64,000 nucleotides of DNA, taken from contig NC_013132.1 in assembly GCF_000024005.1 (NCBI RefSeq), positions 4,334,001 to 4,398,000 of the forward strand, written 5' to 3'. The DNA is from Chitinophaga pinensis DSM 2588 (GTDB lineage Bacteria > Bacteroidota > Bacteroidia > Chitinophagales > Chitinophagaceae). This document shows, in pieces, positions 27,756 to 36,330 of the stretch. Position numbers and translations under genes: made by a program. The notes under the pieces are model-generated. The model saw only the letters and a program-made list of their open reading frames with translations, did not search any database and was not told the DNA's origin. The stretch's first letter is position 1. Every line of letters begins with the position of its first letter.

Positions 27756-28298
27756 ATGAAAAAAGTTATTTATGCGCTGATCTTGCCGCTGGCGGTGGCA
27801 GGCGGACTAGTATTTGCCAATCGCGAAATCAAAAATGAACCTTCTAAAAAAACAGCCCCAAAGCCTCCTTCTGCTGCTGAAATGAAAGCCGAATTGACAC
27901 AATGGGAGACTACCCTGGAAGGTATAAAGTTCAAAAAATGGGAAGCGTCTCCCGCAGGTAAGAAAGTGCTTGCCAGTGCTGCTAAGATAAGGAACCAGGT
28001 GAGTACCTCTTCCAATATGGAGGCTGTTGTAACCTCTCTTTCTCTGCCACCAGGCTCAAGATTAGGTTTCGGAGTGATGGTCAGGATTAATGGCGACGAT
28101 TATATTCTCAGTTTGGGGCTTGAGAAGTCTAATGAATTTCAGCAATTGCATAGCCTGGAAGTGAATGACAAAATAATTTTAAGAAGTCATTTTGTATCAT
28201 ACGCGCCCAAGTATGCGTATCCAATAGTAGCGGGTGACTATGTAGAACGGGATAGCAAAATGATTTATAAACGTGCCCCTCAAAAAGGCGGTTGTTGA
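27756..28298 (+). CDS. exported protein of unknown function
   Basis: A 180-residue protein beginning MKKVIYALILPLAVAGGLVF, a signal peptide or N-terminal anchor, followed by a Lys/Pro/Glu-rich segment and a beta-rich domain of about 90 residues (MVRINGDDYILSLGLEKSNE, VNDKIILRSHFVSYAPKYAY). An in-frame start 64 codons upstream exists, but the signal peptide at this ATG and the promoter box upstream favour it. No family recognised. Confidence 0.6.
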   Translation: MKKVIYALILPLAVAGGLVFANREIKNEPSKKTAPKPPSAAEMKAELTQWETTLEGIKFKKWEASPAGKKVLASAAKIRNQVSTSSNMEAVVTSLSLPPGSRLGFGVMVRINGDDYILSLGLEKSNEFQQLHSLEVNDKIILRSHFVSYAPKYAYPIVAGDYVERDSKMIYKRAPQKGGC

Positions 28299-28500
28299 TG
28301 GACAGCGCGGGGCTGCTATGCTGGCTGACGAATATTAATACCAGCACAGCAGCAAACCCTGTGCGTTACTTATGATATTTGATTCGCTGTTTCGCGAGAA
28401 GAGTTAACAAAGGAATTGAATTAAATGTTTAATATCATGTTAAGATCCGACAGTAATTAAAACAAGAAACCCGGATAGAATTCCCTCTGGCTTTCGCCAA

Positions 28501-28517
28501 GTGTTCAGTAGCGGAAC
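28501..28517. repeat. degenerate tRNA-3'-end-like repeat, copy 2
   Basis: GTGTTCAGTAGCGGAAC, related to GTGCCCAGTAGCGGAA at 29187 and 30276. The preceding 40 bases (CCCGG...CTCTGG) keep only traces of the hairpin seen in the other copies. It starts the AT-rich island proper. Confidence 0.45.
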
Positions 28518-28636
28518 ATTTTTTAACGAATTCGTGTTGCTTTTAAGCAGATTGGTTAATAATAGGTTGACCTAGAAAAAACAGGATTTAGGAACTATTG
28601 TGTTGAAAAAGTCAATTAACAGATATATTTTGCGTG

Positions 28637-29037
28637 ATGAAGATAGAATTCCTTGATGATATCAGCGTAGGTGGAAAATTTCGACAAGTGGTATCAAACC
28701 AACTTGTCCGTCTATATGATTTTGATGCAATCCAAGCTAAAATCTTTAAAGAAAAGGTTAATGAAAAAATTCTAAAAGGTAGCGGGACGCTTAACCTATC
28801 ATCCTTTGATTTTGTCGAATTAGTCAATTGCAATTTAGTTTTTACCATATCAAACAAAGACGAGGGGTGAAAACCAAGGATAAGGTAAATTTTGAATGTG
28901 CATTAACTATATCATTATATCGAGAGATGATTCAGTTGATAGAACCTTTTGAGCAAGGAGAAGTTGGCGGATATCAATGGCTTTACGATTTGGATTGCCC
29001 AATAGACTTGCTATTTTCTCCTGACGGTACTTGGTAA
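28637..29037 (+). pseudogene. small unknown gene split by a frameshift in a G-run
   Basis: Two frames join into one plausible protein of about 133 residues. The first (from ATG 28637) ends ...FTISNKDEG at GAG GGG TGA near 28868; the second continues VKTKDKVNFECALTISLY to EQGEVGGYQWLYDLDCPIDL and stops at 29037. Adding one G to the GGGG run near 28864 restores D-E-G-V-K-T-K. It may be a true pseudogene or a homopolymer sequencing error. No family recognised; position in the island suggests an orphan accessory or immunity-like gene. Confidence 0.55.
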
Positions 29038-29150
29038 TCCTTGCGAAGCTTGGACCGTCAAAGAATTTCCCAGGTTGAAAACTTTATTTATCGAACCTGT
29101 TATAGGTTGAATAAGAGTATATTATAGGAAGAAGGAATTATGCATAAAAC

Positions 29151-29214
29151 AGGAAATCCGCTACTAGAGCGGACTTTCTGTTTTACGTGCCCAGTAGCGG
29201 AATAAACTCGAACC
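29151..29214. repeat. hairpin plus tRNA-3'-end-like repeat, copy 3
   Basis: Hairpin TCCGCT / AGCGGA extended by A/T pairs (29151-29179), then GTGCCCAGTAGCGGAA at 29187-29202 and TCGAACC at 29208-29214. The order hairpin, GTGCCCAG, TCGAACC equals that of the tRNA-Leu 3' end and its terminator at 55.87-55.93 kb. Similarity to copy 4 continues for about 30 more bases. Confidence 0.65.
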
Positions 29215-29368
29215 AACTTGTGCTGATTATTAATAAGTTAAGTTATGAAACATAGATTATTTGAAATAACATGCCGCAATCATACCTTCGTAAAGTAAAA
29301 TTCTATTTCTATTATTACACTCGTTCACTGGTGATAGAATAACCTGCTTTAAAAAACTACTATTATTC

Positions 29369-29731
29369 ATGAAACATATATTGGGCATCTTGTTCCTTTG
29401 TATTATTTGTACTGGCAATATATATGCACAGAAGCCCCAAAATGGCACATATGTTTACCATGTTGCTTTTTCAGAATGGCATGGAAAATCACTTGGAGCC
29501 ACCGTGCTTGTAAAGATTAAAGGAGATTCTATCTATGTTATTCACAATGGAGGTAATCTTTCGGGAAAAGTAGGAGAGATGATTGATTGCGGAGTTATTA
29601 TGAAGCATCGTAAAACAGGAAAATGGATAATCGGACATAATGCTGCCGACAAAGGCTCACAAGGTGTAGGTGGCTGTTCAGACGGTCCCAGTGTGATAGA
29701 TTTTCACCATAAAAAATTCTGGCTATGTTGA
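29369..29731 (+). CDS. small secreted protein of unknown function
   Basis: A 120-residue protein with a clear signal peptide (MKHILGILFLCIICTGNIYA, then QKPQNG). The mature domain of about 100 residues is beta-rich with VLVKIKGDSIYVIHNG, three cysteines near the C-terminus and GKWIIGHNAAD. I do not recognise the family. It lies in a short segment bounded by repeat copies 3 and 4. Confidence 0.55.
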   Translation: MKHILGILFLCIICTGNIYAQKPQNGTYVYHVAFSEWHGKSLGATVLVKIKGDSIYVIHNGGNLSGKVGEMIDCGVIMKHRKTGKWIIGHNAADKGSQGVGGCSDGPSVIDFHHKKFWLC

Positions 29732-29837
29732 CACTAGCATCACACTTTAGGGCGCCAGGCGTTTCTGGAAGACAATCTAATTGCCCTTCCCAATATTGCA
29801 ATTGTAAAATACAAATCTTAATAACATCGCAAATCCA

Positions 29838-30134
29838 ATGAGATCCAAACATAAGGAAGTCATAATACATTTTCTTAGAAGACCCTTAATGTATGTTTAT
29901 CGGTTAGATAAAGAGCAAATAGTTGCATTCATCACAGGTTTTGAAATCGGATCAGAAGGAAATGTCAACCTTAGTGAACAGGTGTCCACATGGCTAAAAA
30001 ATAGACATCAGATAACCAAGAGTAATCCCGGATGGCCCGGGCAAATCCAAGTGTATGCTGATCGCAAGAGTATTAGCTGGTTTGATGCCTTTAGTGAAGT
30101 TGTTTCAGCCATCCTGGACTGCGAAGTGCAATGA
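29838..30134 (+). CDS. small unknown cytoplasmic protein
   Basis: A 98-residue protein with RPLMYVYRLDKEQIVAFITG, FEIGSEG, and SISWFDAFSEVVSAIL near the end. Helical, no signal peptide. The shape is like small orphan immunity proteins found in toxin/immunity regions, but there is no direct evidence. It shares a repeat-bounded segment with the secreted protein upstream (107 bp gap). Confidence 0.5.
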   Translation: MRSKHKEVIIHFLRRPLMYVYRLDKEQIVAFITGFEIGSEGNVNLSEQVSTWLKNRHQITKSNPGWPGQIQVYADRKSISWFDAFSEVVSAILDCEVQ

Positions 30135-30238
30135 CTGGGGCTTATCTTGTCTTAAGTGGTAATACCTGAAATCGCGAATCTAACCTGTTTTAAATTTAAA
30201 ATCAATTAGTTAGCGAGATTGTAAAATATCATTAAAAT

Positions 30239-30303
30239 AGCAAGACCCGCTCTTAGAGCGGGTCTTGCTATTTTTGTGCCCAGTAGCGGAATACATTCGA
30301 ACC
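30239..30303. repeat. strong hairpin plus tRNA-3'-end-like repeat, copy 4
   Basis: Perfect 13-bp stem AGCAAGACCCGCT / AGCGGGTCTTGCT with a 5-nt loop and following TATTTTT, then GTGCCCAGTAGCGGA at 30276-30290 and TCGAACC at 30297-30303. The same layout as copy 3; the hairpin can act as a terminator. Confidence 0.7.
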
Positions 30304-31421
30304 AACTTGCGTTGATTTTTAAGAAGTTGAGCTAACGTGTGTCTTAAAATTGCGACTCTCAACAATACCAAGCACTCAGTATTGTTTTTAATTTCTAATC
30401 TGGCAAATTTGATCCAGTATTCTGAGAACACCACTATAATTACTAATAGAAACGAGTTGATTGGCAGTCCCAGACTTATTTATATTCCAATTACACAACC
30501 ATATTATCACCGCTTTTTTTTCTATGCGTATTATAAGACTTTTGACGGTATCCTGCACAACATTGAAATCCTGTGGAATTTTTGATGCAAAGGGCTATAA
30601 GTATCGATTGAACTACTATGAATACTTAACTTCTACTGATACTGCAAAAATTGACACAACCAATTCTTAAGTAAGTAGTGGAATGAGTTTGCCGTCATAT
30701 ACTGATATACCAGCTAATAAATCTAGTACAGTGCCTGGGACATCTGCTTATTATCCTGTATTAAATATGGTGAAGGATCAACGTTAGTAACTCCATCATC
30801 GTACAGCAGCTGTATTATTATTAGGGGATTTTTTGATGAAATACTCAAATGGTCGCAGATGGTTTGAACGAGTCAAATGGTGTTAAGCCAGTCGATGATT
30901 GGGGCTGTTTTGGTTTTGACAAGCACTAGGTGGTCTGGCAAGATTAAAGGGTGTTAAGGTACAGATGGAATAAATCGTAGAGATGTTGTGCAAACTGTAA
31001 AAATTCAAATAGGACTTATTAAATTAGTGACATTAAACATTCATGCAAATGGCGGTAATGGAGTAACGGAACAAATCGGTGGCAACAACCGACGGAAAAA
31101 AGTTGCTAAGGATGACTTTTAAATTGATAATTCAATCTTGAGAATCGACTTCTTATAGATAGGTACCAAAGTTGGATCTGAGCTTGGCTAGTTTAATAAA
31201 GCTCCTGTTTGGATTAATACGTAACCCAACTACTCGAGATAAAGCTATACAAGGGAAAATCGAACCGAATATTTTCGATATTGACAAATTAATTAATATT
31301 ACAAAGCAATTAAGTATAATGTTATCTGAATTCTTTTGTTATTAACATTCGGTTAACTAGATATTGAAATAAAAAATTGAAATTAACAACATTATTTTCA
31401 GTTTAAATTTATTCCCCAAAA
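30304..31421. other. about 1.1 kb of apparently decayed sequence
   Basis: No frame longer than 82 codons and none with a recognisable pattern. Stops are frequent in all frames, and base use is AT-rich. It probably represents degraded cargo between repeat copy 4 and the OLD-type gene; identity of the decayed genes cannot be read. Confidence 0.45.
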
Positions 31422-33170
31422 ATGATATTAGAAGAAATAAGCATTCAAAATTTTCGGTCGATAAAAGATGAGACAATAACCTTTCCCCACAATTGCCTAA
31501 TCTTGTTAGGTAAAAATGAAGCGGGGAAAACTAATGTGCTAAAGGCAATTGCAGCCCTTTTTAATTTATATAAAGTATCAGGAAAGGACAAAAGAAAACG
31601 ACTGGGGAACGAAGTATTAACAGATTTTTTTGTAAGGGCTGTTTTTAAACTTACTGAAGAGGACTTTACTAAGGTTGAGGAGTCTTTTTTCCAAACATAT
31701 AGTGGCATTGAAAATATAGTTTTTGTGAAAGAGATCTCTATTCGCGACTATATCAAAGCTATGTTTTATAATCTCCTTATAAATGTCAATATTCGCGATA
31801 ATGCAAGCCCTCAGTTTTCATATTGGACTAATAGTTCCGAATATGTGAAATTAAAGCACCCACTTTTTATAAATGGGAACAATATTTCGTTTGATATTGG
31901 GAGTGAGTTTAATTTATCAAGATCAATATTTGAAATCGTAAAGGGACTCTATAATGAAAATCCAATTAACTGTCATTATTGGCAATATAATGATAGTTAT
32001 CTTCTTCCCAGTGCTGTAAATATTGATAATTTTATCTCTAATCCTTCGACTTGTAAGGCACTAGAGAATATTTTTGCTTTGTGTGGCCGTGAGAATATAA
32101 AAAAAGAGTTTGAAACGGCTATGTCCGAAGATGGCGACTATCTCAATCTTTTAGAACAATTATCCCAAAAAGTGTCTACTACGTTTCAAAAGATATGGAA
32201 GGATTTTAAAAATACATCGATTCAAATCTTACCGAACGGAGATGAAATGCTTATTAAGGTAGTAGAAAAGGCCAAATATAATTTCGAAGATCGTAGTGAC
32301 GGATTTAAGAAGTTCATTAGCATATTGTTAATGTTGTCTACTCAGTCCAGAGCAAACAAAATGTTAGACAATGACATTATTTTAATTGATGAGCCTGATC
32401 AAAGTCTTTATCCGACAAGTGCTCAATATTTGAAGAATGAGCTTATCGAAATTAGTAAGAAGTCTAAAATTATTTATTCAACGCATTCTCAATATATGAT
32501 TGACTCCGAAGTGATTGGTCGCCATATTATTGTTGAAAAAAATGATGATATAACTTCGCTAAAAAAAAATATTTCTAATGCTCCTTTTGCCAGCGATGAA
32601 TTACTTAGAAGGGCTGTAGGCGTAAGCATTTTTGAATGCCTGAAAGCAAAGAATATTGTATTTGAAGGATATCTTGATAAGGCACTTTTTTCTTTTTATT
32701 GCAAGAGTTTTAACTTGGAAAAGGTTTTTAGCACTTACGGGCAAGTTTATTTGAATGGAATCGCGGGGGCGGAGACCTTGGTGCAAATATTGAATTTGGC
32801 AGATAAGAAATTTGTTATTGTGGCAGATTCAGATGAAACATCAAATAATAAAAGAGCAGATTTTACTAAGAATTATCCAGATTTCCAGAATCGGTGGCTA
32901 GCTTATGCGGATATATGTAAAAAAGTTTCTACCATGGAAGATTTTCTGACTTCATCACATATAGAAAACCAATTTAAGAAACATGGATACATTTACACTT
33001 ATGATTCTAGTAAGAATGCTAATTATAATATAGAGAAGGCCGTAAATAAGGACAAAGAGTTAAAACAAAAATTTAAGAAAATATTAATTGATACCGCCAA
33101 GAAAAGCGATATTGAAACCGAATATAAACTCTATTTGGATGCATTGAAGGAAGCACTAGAAGTGATTTAA
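31422..33170 (+). CDS. OLD-family ATPase with C-terminal Toprim nuclease domain
   Basis: A 582-residue anti-phage-type nuclease. The AAA/ABC-like half has ISIQNFRSIKD, Walker A GKNEAGKT (30-37), a Walker B IILIDEPDQ near 318-326 and the H-loop STHSQYM. The second half is a Toprim domain: VFEGYLDKALF near 413 provides the Glu, and VIVADSDETSN near 464 provides the DxD pair. OLD enzymes nick or degrade DNA after ATP hydrolysis. No UvrD-like helicase follows, so this is not a Gabija pair; a class 1 OLD is the best fit. A DUF4238 gene lies 109 bp downstream. Confidence 0.82.
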   Translation: MILEEISIQNFRSIKDETITFPHNCLILLGKNEAGKTNVLKAIAALFNLYKVSGKDKRKRLGNEVLTDFFVRAVFKLTEEDFTKVEESFFQTYSGIENIVFVKEISIRDYIKAMFYNLLINVNIRDNASPQFSYWTNSSEYVKLKHPLFINGNNISFDIGSEFNLSRSIFEIVKGLYNENPINCHYWQYNDSYLLPSAVNIDNFISNPSTCKALENIFALCGRENIKKEFETAMSEDGDYLNLLEQLSQKVSTTFQKIWKDFKNTSIQILPNGDEMLIKVVEKAKYNFEDRSDGFKKFISILLMLSTQSRANKMLDNDIILIDEPDQSLYPTSAQYLKNELIEISKKSKIIYSTHSQYMIDSEVIGRHIIVEKNDDITSLKKNISNAPFASDELLRRAVGVSIFECLKAKNIVFEGYLDKALFSFYCKSFNLEKVFSTYGQVYLNGIAGAETLVQILNLADKKFVIVADSDETSNNKRADFTKNYPDFQNRWLAYADICKKVSTMEDFLTSSHIENQFKKHGYIYTYDSSKNANYNIEKAVNKDKELKQKFKKILIDTAKKSDIETEYKLYLDALKEALEVI

Positions 33171-33279
33171 TCAAATATTTACTGAGATAGTAACTAAAAT
33201 GGCATATTGTCAAACAACCATTAGCCCATAGATTTATAGTATTTGATGTCCTCTAAATTTATATACCACAATTTGTAGT

Positions 33280-34206
33280 ATGAAGCATAATCCACCCAAA
33301 AATCATCACTATGTACCGGTTTGCTATTTAAAACAATTTGCCAACCTTGGTGGGAATTTATTGAAGAAGCGTTTGGATTACGATAAGATAGCTATTACCA
33401 CGCCATCAAAGATTTGTTATGAAATAGATGGTAATCGCTTTAATGGTGCACAAAGTGCGTATTTTAATAACGTTACTGATGAGTATCACATAGAAAAGGA
33501 AGCTTTTAAGCTGCAGGAGAATAACTACGGTAATATCATTGTTCTCATCACCGATTTCTACAAGGCCCCAAAAATCCTAAATGGGCAAGCATATCGGTTA
33601 TTTATAGAAACACTTGTTACTATTAAGCGTCGTAATCCTTCTTTTAGAAAAGCGCTCATCGAAAATTTCCAACAGCGATACGTTACAGACGAAGCTTTGA
33701 TAAAATTTAAGCAATTCCTGACTGAGCAAATTGAGGGTACCGAAATTCAGATGCCGTCGGATCAGCAAATTCGGCAGAAACTGATGACGCACGCTTCAGA
33801 TCCTGCTTATATGCGCGACATGTATCTTAGTGGTCACCTAAATACTTCGCCGGCATCCGGTGTCAATAGTGTAAGTATTGATCTATATAATTCCAAACAG
33901 TATATACTTCATGCACCTGATGGGCTACAATTCATTACTTCTGATAATCCTGGTTTTACGTTTTTTGACGGTCGAGTTGAGAATGGAACTGGATTTGGAG
34001 CTAATTGTGAGTTCTATTTCCCGCTTACTCCTTTTACATGTCTATATATAAACACAGAAGAGAAGGATACTGGCAACGAGTTGGAAAAGGCCATATATCC
34101 CGGCGTTATAGGAACCGACCAACTAAAGTTTATAAATGAAAGCACGAAAAAGCTTGCTTTGAAGATACTTATAGGGAGAGACGAACATGTATTAGCTGAT
34201 CTATGA
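33280..34206 (+). CDS. DUF4238 protein
   Basis: A 308-residue protein starting with the DUF4238 hallmark NHHYVPVCYLKQFA. The rest includes a helical middle and a SDNPGFTF...FPLTPFTCLYI region, a typical second conserved block of the family. The function of DUF4238 is not established; the family often occurs alone in accessory DNA. It follows the OLD-type gene on the same strand, close enough for a shared transcript, and both lie between repeat copies 4 and 5. Confidence 0.75.
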   Translation: MKHNPPKNHHYVPVCYLKQFANLGGNLLKKRLDYDKIAITTPSKICYEIDGNRFNGAQSAYFNNVTDEYHIEKEAFKLQENNYGNIIVLITDFYKAPKILNGQAYRLFIETLVTIKRRNPSFRKALIENFQQRYVTDEALIKFKQFLTEQIEGTEIQMPSDQQIRQKLMTHASDPAYMRDMYLSGHLNTSPASGVNSVSIDLYNSKQYILHAPDGLQFITSDNPGFTFFDGRVENGTGFGANCEFYFPLTPFTCLYINTEEKDTGNELEKAIYPGVIGTDQLKFINESTKKLALKILIGRDEHVLADL

Positions 34207-34334
34207 GATAGTTTTGGTCCACCTATTGTAACTCTAATTCTCATAGCCGAGGTTTGATGAAGCCAACACCGGAATCGAACCTATTTGGGAGTGATTATAA
34301 ATGATTTATAAAATAGCTATAAATACACAAAAAC

Positions 34335-34397
34335 AGAAAATCCGCTGCTAGAGCGGATTTCTATTTTACGTGCCCAGTAGTGGAACGTTCTCGAACC
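34335..34397. repeat. hairpin plus tRNA-3'-end-like repeat, copy 5
   Basis: Stem AGAAAATCCGCT / AGCGGATTTCT (34335-34362), then GTGCCCAGTAGTGGAA from 34370 and TCGAACC at 34391-34397. It is closest to copies 3 and 4 and closes the OLD/DUF4238 segment. Confidence 0.65.
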
Positions 34398-34474
34398 AAA
34401 TGACACTAACTATTAGTAGGTTGGTTTTTGTAGTGAGCTAGTTGGTCTTAACATTATAAAGCGTACAAAACAAA

Positions 34475-34539
34475 AACGCCGGAGATAACATGTCCGGCGT
34501 TTGCCATTCAGGGTGCCCAGAACAGGAGGAAACGAACCT
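34475..34539. repeat. hairpin plus tRNA-Leu-3'-end-like repeat, copy 6 (best match)
   Basis: Stem AACGCCGGA / TCCGGCGTT (34475-34501), then GTGCCCAGAACAGGA at 34513-34527, identical over 15 bases with the tRNA-Leu 3' end at 55907-55921, and CGAACCT at 34533-34539. Because it is the best match it is the likeliest distal attachment site of the element ending at the tRNA. Confidence 0.65.
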
Positions 34540-34818
34540 TCCATTGATAGATTTATTTATCCTATTGAACGTGTTACAGATGTAACGCTCTCCTTTAATT
34601 TTGGGTTAGTCCTAAATAATATTAATATGCGGATTGCTATACTATAGTAAAAATCAGATTTACAATAGCATACAAATGGAAGTTATTTTCAAGTCTCATC
34701 TCCCAACCCTATTATTACCATAGGACCGGCTCTCGGCTATGATATTTTAATCCAAGATTACATCTGACGTAAATATTAATTTACAGTTGAATACACATAT
34801 TAAAAATAAAGTTTAATA

Positions 34819-34862
34819 TTAACTCAAAGTTCATATTGATAATTATATTAACTTTGAGTTAA
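34819..34862 (+). promoter_or_regulatory. 13-bp inverted repeat overlapping a -7 box and the start codon
   Basis: Arms TTAACTCAAAGTT (34819-34831) and AACTTTGAGTTAA (34850-34862) are perfect complements, 18 bp apart. The right arm contains TAACTTTG (34849-34856), a TAnnTTTG -7 box, and its last A is the first base of the ATG at 34862. It is a strong candidate operator for the XRE protein at the end of this operon. If the -7 box is used, the mRNA would be nearly leaderless. Confidence 0.6.
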
Positions 34863-35761
34863 TGATTCAGTCGTATCCATTTAATCACTTAAATAAGAAT
34901 TTAATCTTAGAGGGTAATAACTCTGAGGGGAAAAGCTCGTACTTTAAAAGATTAGTGGAGCTCCATGAATTATACTTTCTATATCGTGATGTACAGAAGG
35001 GTTTTCCCAATATTATAAATGCCCCACATCACGGATCCAGCTGGATTAAAACTGATAATGTTCTTGAAGATGATTGGTTTAATCTTGACATTGAACATAT
35101 AGTCCCGTTCCAAACGAAAGGTAGTTATTCTTCCTCCACGGCTATTGCTGTTCTTGATACTCCTACAAAACTCGCTGATATCAATGTTTTCAGCGATAAT
35201 GTAACATACTATCTATCTAGGTTAACGGAAAGGTCACGAAAGAATTTATTATCTCTGATTGATAGCTTTGTAGAGGTGTCAGCATTTAAGAATCGTAAAA
35301 AGATTCTTAAAGAAGCATCCATACGTGATTTTCAACATGAATCTGGTATTATTTCTTCTAAACCAAGTCGGGTTGAGAAATGGCGTTATGAGGTGGCATT
35401 CCATACTGACGATTTTAAGATTAGTTTATTATCTGAGTATGCAAACTATCAAAATTACTGGGAACACAATGGTGCACCTCCTGATGGGATCAGTGCGAGT
35501 TTAATAGCATTTTGCCAGTTTATTAATAAGCGTGTTTCACAAACTAAGTATAGGATTAAGGCATATTACCGCAAAATAATTCTAAACGGGTTTCGTGATA
35601 TAAAGTTTCATTTAAGAAGTATAGTTCGAATATTACATATCACTCCAGATGATGGAAAAGAAGATAAAATAGGTAAGTCCTTGAATATACAGTACAAGAA
35701 TTTACTTACTAATCAAATTTTTTTCATTTCATGGATCAGGAAAAAGCTGAACAACTGTTAA
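34862..35761 (+). CDS. unknown protein with a PHHGSS motif
   Basis: A 299-residue protein. NAPHHGSSW near residue 56 matches the late motif of ComEC-type metallo-beta-lactamase-fold hydrolases, and the preceding LILEGNNSEGKSS resembles their LLTGD strand with Asp changed to Asn. The HxHxDH motif expected about 150 residues earlier is absent, so this may be the C-terminal part of a truncated MBL protein. The same stretch also fits GxxxxGKS of a P-loop by pattern; I cannot separate the two. It heads an operon with a 68-residue protein and an XRE regulator. Confidence 0.5.
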   Translation: MIQSYPFNHLNKNLILEGNNSEGKSSYFKRLVELHELYFLYRDVQKGFPNIINAPHHGSSWIKTDNVLEDDWFNLDIEHIVPFQTKGSYSSSTAIAVLDTPTKLADINVFSDNVTYYLSRLTERSRKNLLSLIDSFVEVSAFKNRKKILKEASIRDFQHESGIISSKPSRVEKWRYEVAFHTDDFKISLLSEYANYQNYWEHNGAPPDGISASLIAFCQFINKRVSQTKYRIKAYYRKIILNGFRDIKFHLRSIVRILHITPDDGKEDKIGKSLNIQYKNLLTNQIFFISWIRKKLNNC

Positions 35762-35937
35762 TAGTGGAGAATTCCATCGCTATAATAGAAACAAAGAAAA
35801 AACTAAGTGTGGACGATAGGGAAGCACTTTATAGAAATTTATTAACCCTGAAAGAGAAGATAAAACACTCTTCTGTTTCAGAGGGATGGCAAGCAATCTT
35901 GGATTTTTTTGCTGCTGTCTTTAAAATGTTTCCATAA
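35731..35937 (+). CDS. small helical protein
   Basis: A 68-residue protein overlapping the previous gene by 31 bp. The first 50 residues are a charged helix or coiled coil (QEKAEQLLIVENSIAIIE) and the end is aromatic/hydrophobic (WQAILDFFAAVFKMFP). No family recognised. Its stop is 1 bp before the XRE ATG, so the three genes should be translated from one mRNA. Confidence 0.5.
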   Translation: MDQEKAEQLLIVENSIAIIETKKKLSVDDREALYRNLLTLKEKIKHSSVSEGWQAILDFFAAVFKMFP

Positions 35938-35938
35938 A

Positions 35939-36232
35939 ATGAACATAGGAAAAGCAATACAGACACTCCGCACTAAAAAAAACATTACTCAAAAAGAGTT
36001 GGCAGAAAAGATTGGTATAACTCAGACAGGATTATCCTACATTGAGACAGGTGTAAAGCATCCCAGTGAAAATAGTCTAGAGAAAATTGCCAATGCTTTA
36101 GGCTCCAGTGTAGCATTTATCAAGCTGGCATCTCTTGATTTAGATAAAGACGTGCCTCAAGATAAGCGTGCGGAGTTTGATGAGCTTTTCCCGGATTTTG
36201 TCGCAACAATGCAAAGGTTACTTATCAATTAG
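35939..36232 (+). CDS. XRE-family HTH regulator
   Basis: A 97-residue Cro/CI-type regulator. HTH: IGKAIQTLRTKKNITQKELA, then KIGITQTGLSYIETGVKHPS and LEKIANALGSS. The C-terminal 35 residues are acidic. The ATG at 35939 fits the family start, 1 bp after the upstream stop. As last gene of the operon, it probably represses the promoter through the palindrome at 34819-34862. A terminator follows 5 bp after the stop. Confidence 0.85.
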   Translation: MNIGKAIQTLRTKKNITQKELAEKIGITQTGLSYIETGVKHPSENSLEKIANALGSSVAFIKLASLDLDKDVPQDKRAEFDELFPDFVATMQRLLIN

Positions 36233-36237
36233 TTCAT

Positions 36238-36278
36238 AAAAACCGGTGGCCTTATAAAAATTGGCCACCGGTTTTTTA
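36238..36278 (+). terminator. strong terminator after the XRE gene
   Basis: Stem AAAACCGGTGGCC / GGCCACCGGTTTT with an 11-nt loop and a T6 tail. Confidence 0.8.
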
Positions 36279-36330
36279 GTCCCAAACCAGCATGGCCATC
36301 AGTTCTTCACAGTTAATCTTTGAATACCCT

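Noticed and set aside
31422..34206. Gabija (GajA/GajB) or PARIS assignment for the OLD-type gene
   Set aside because: No UvrD-like helicase follows, and the Toprim is in the same chain as the ATPase, with no separate AriB-type gene; a stand-alone OLD is simpler.
25440..34540. CRISPR array suggested by the recurring short repeats
   Set aside because: The repeats are spaced by hundreds to thousands of bases, are degenerate and match a tRNA 3' end; no regular spacers and no cas genes.
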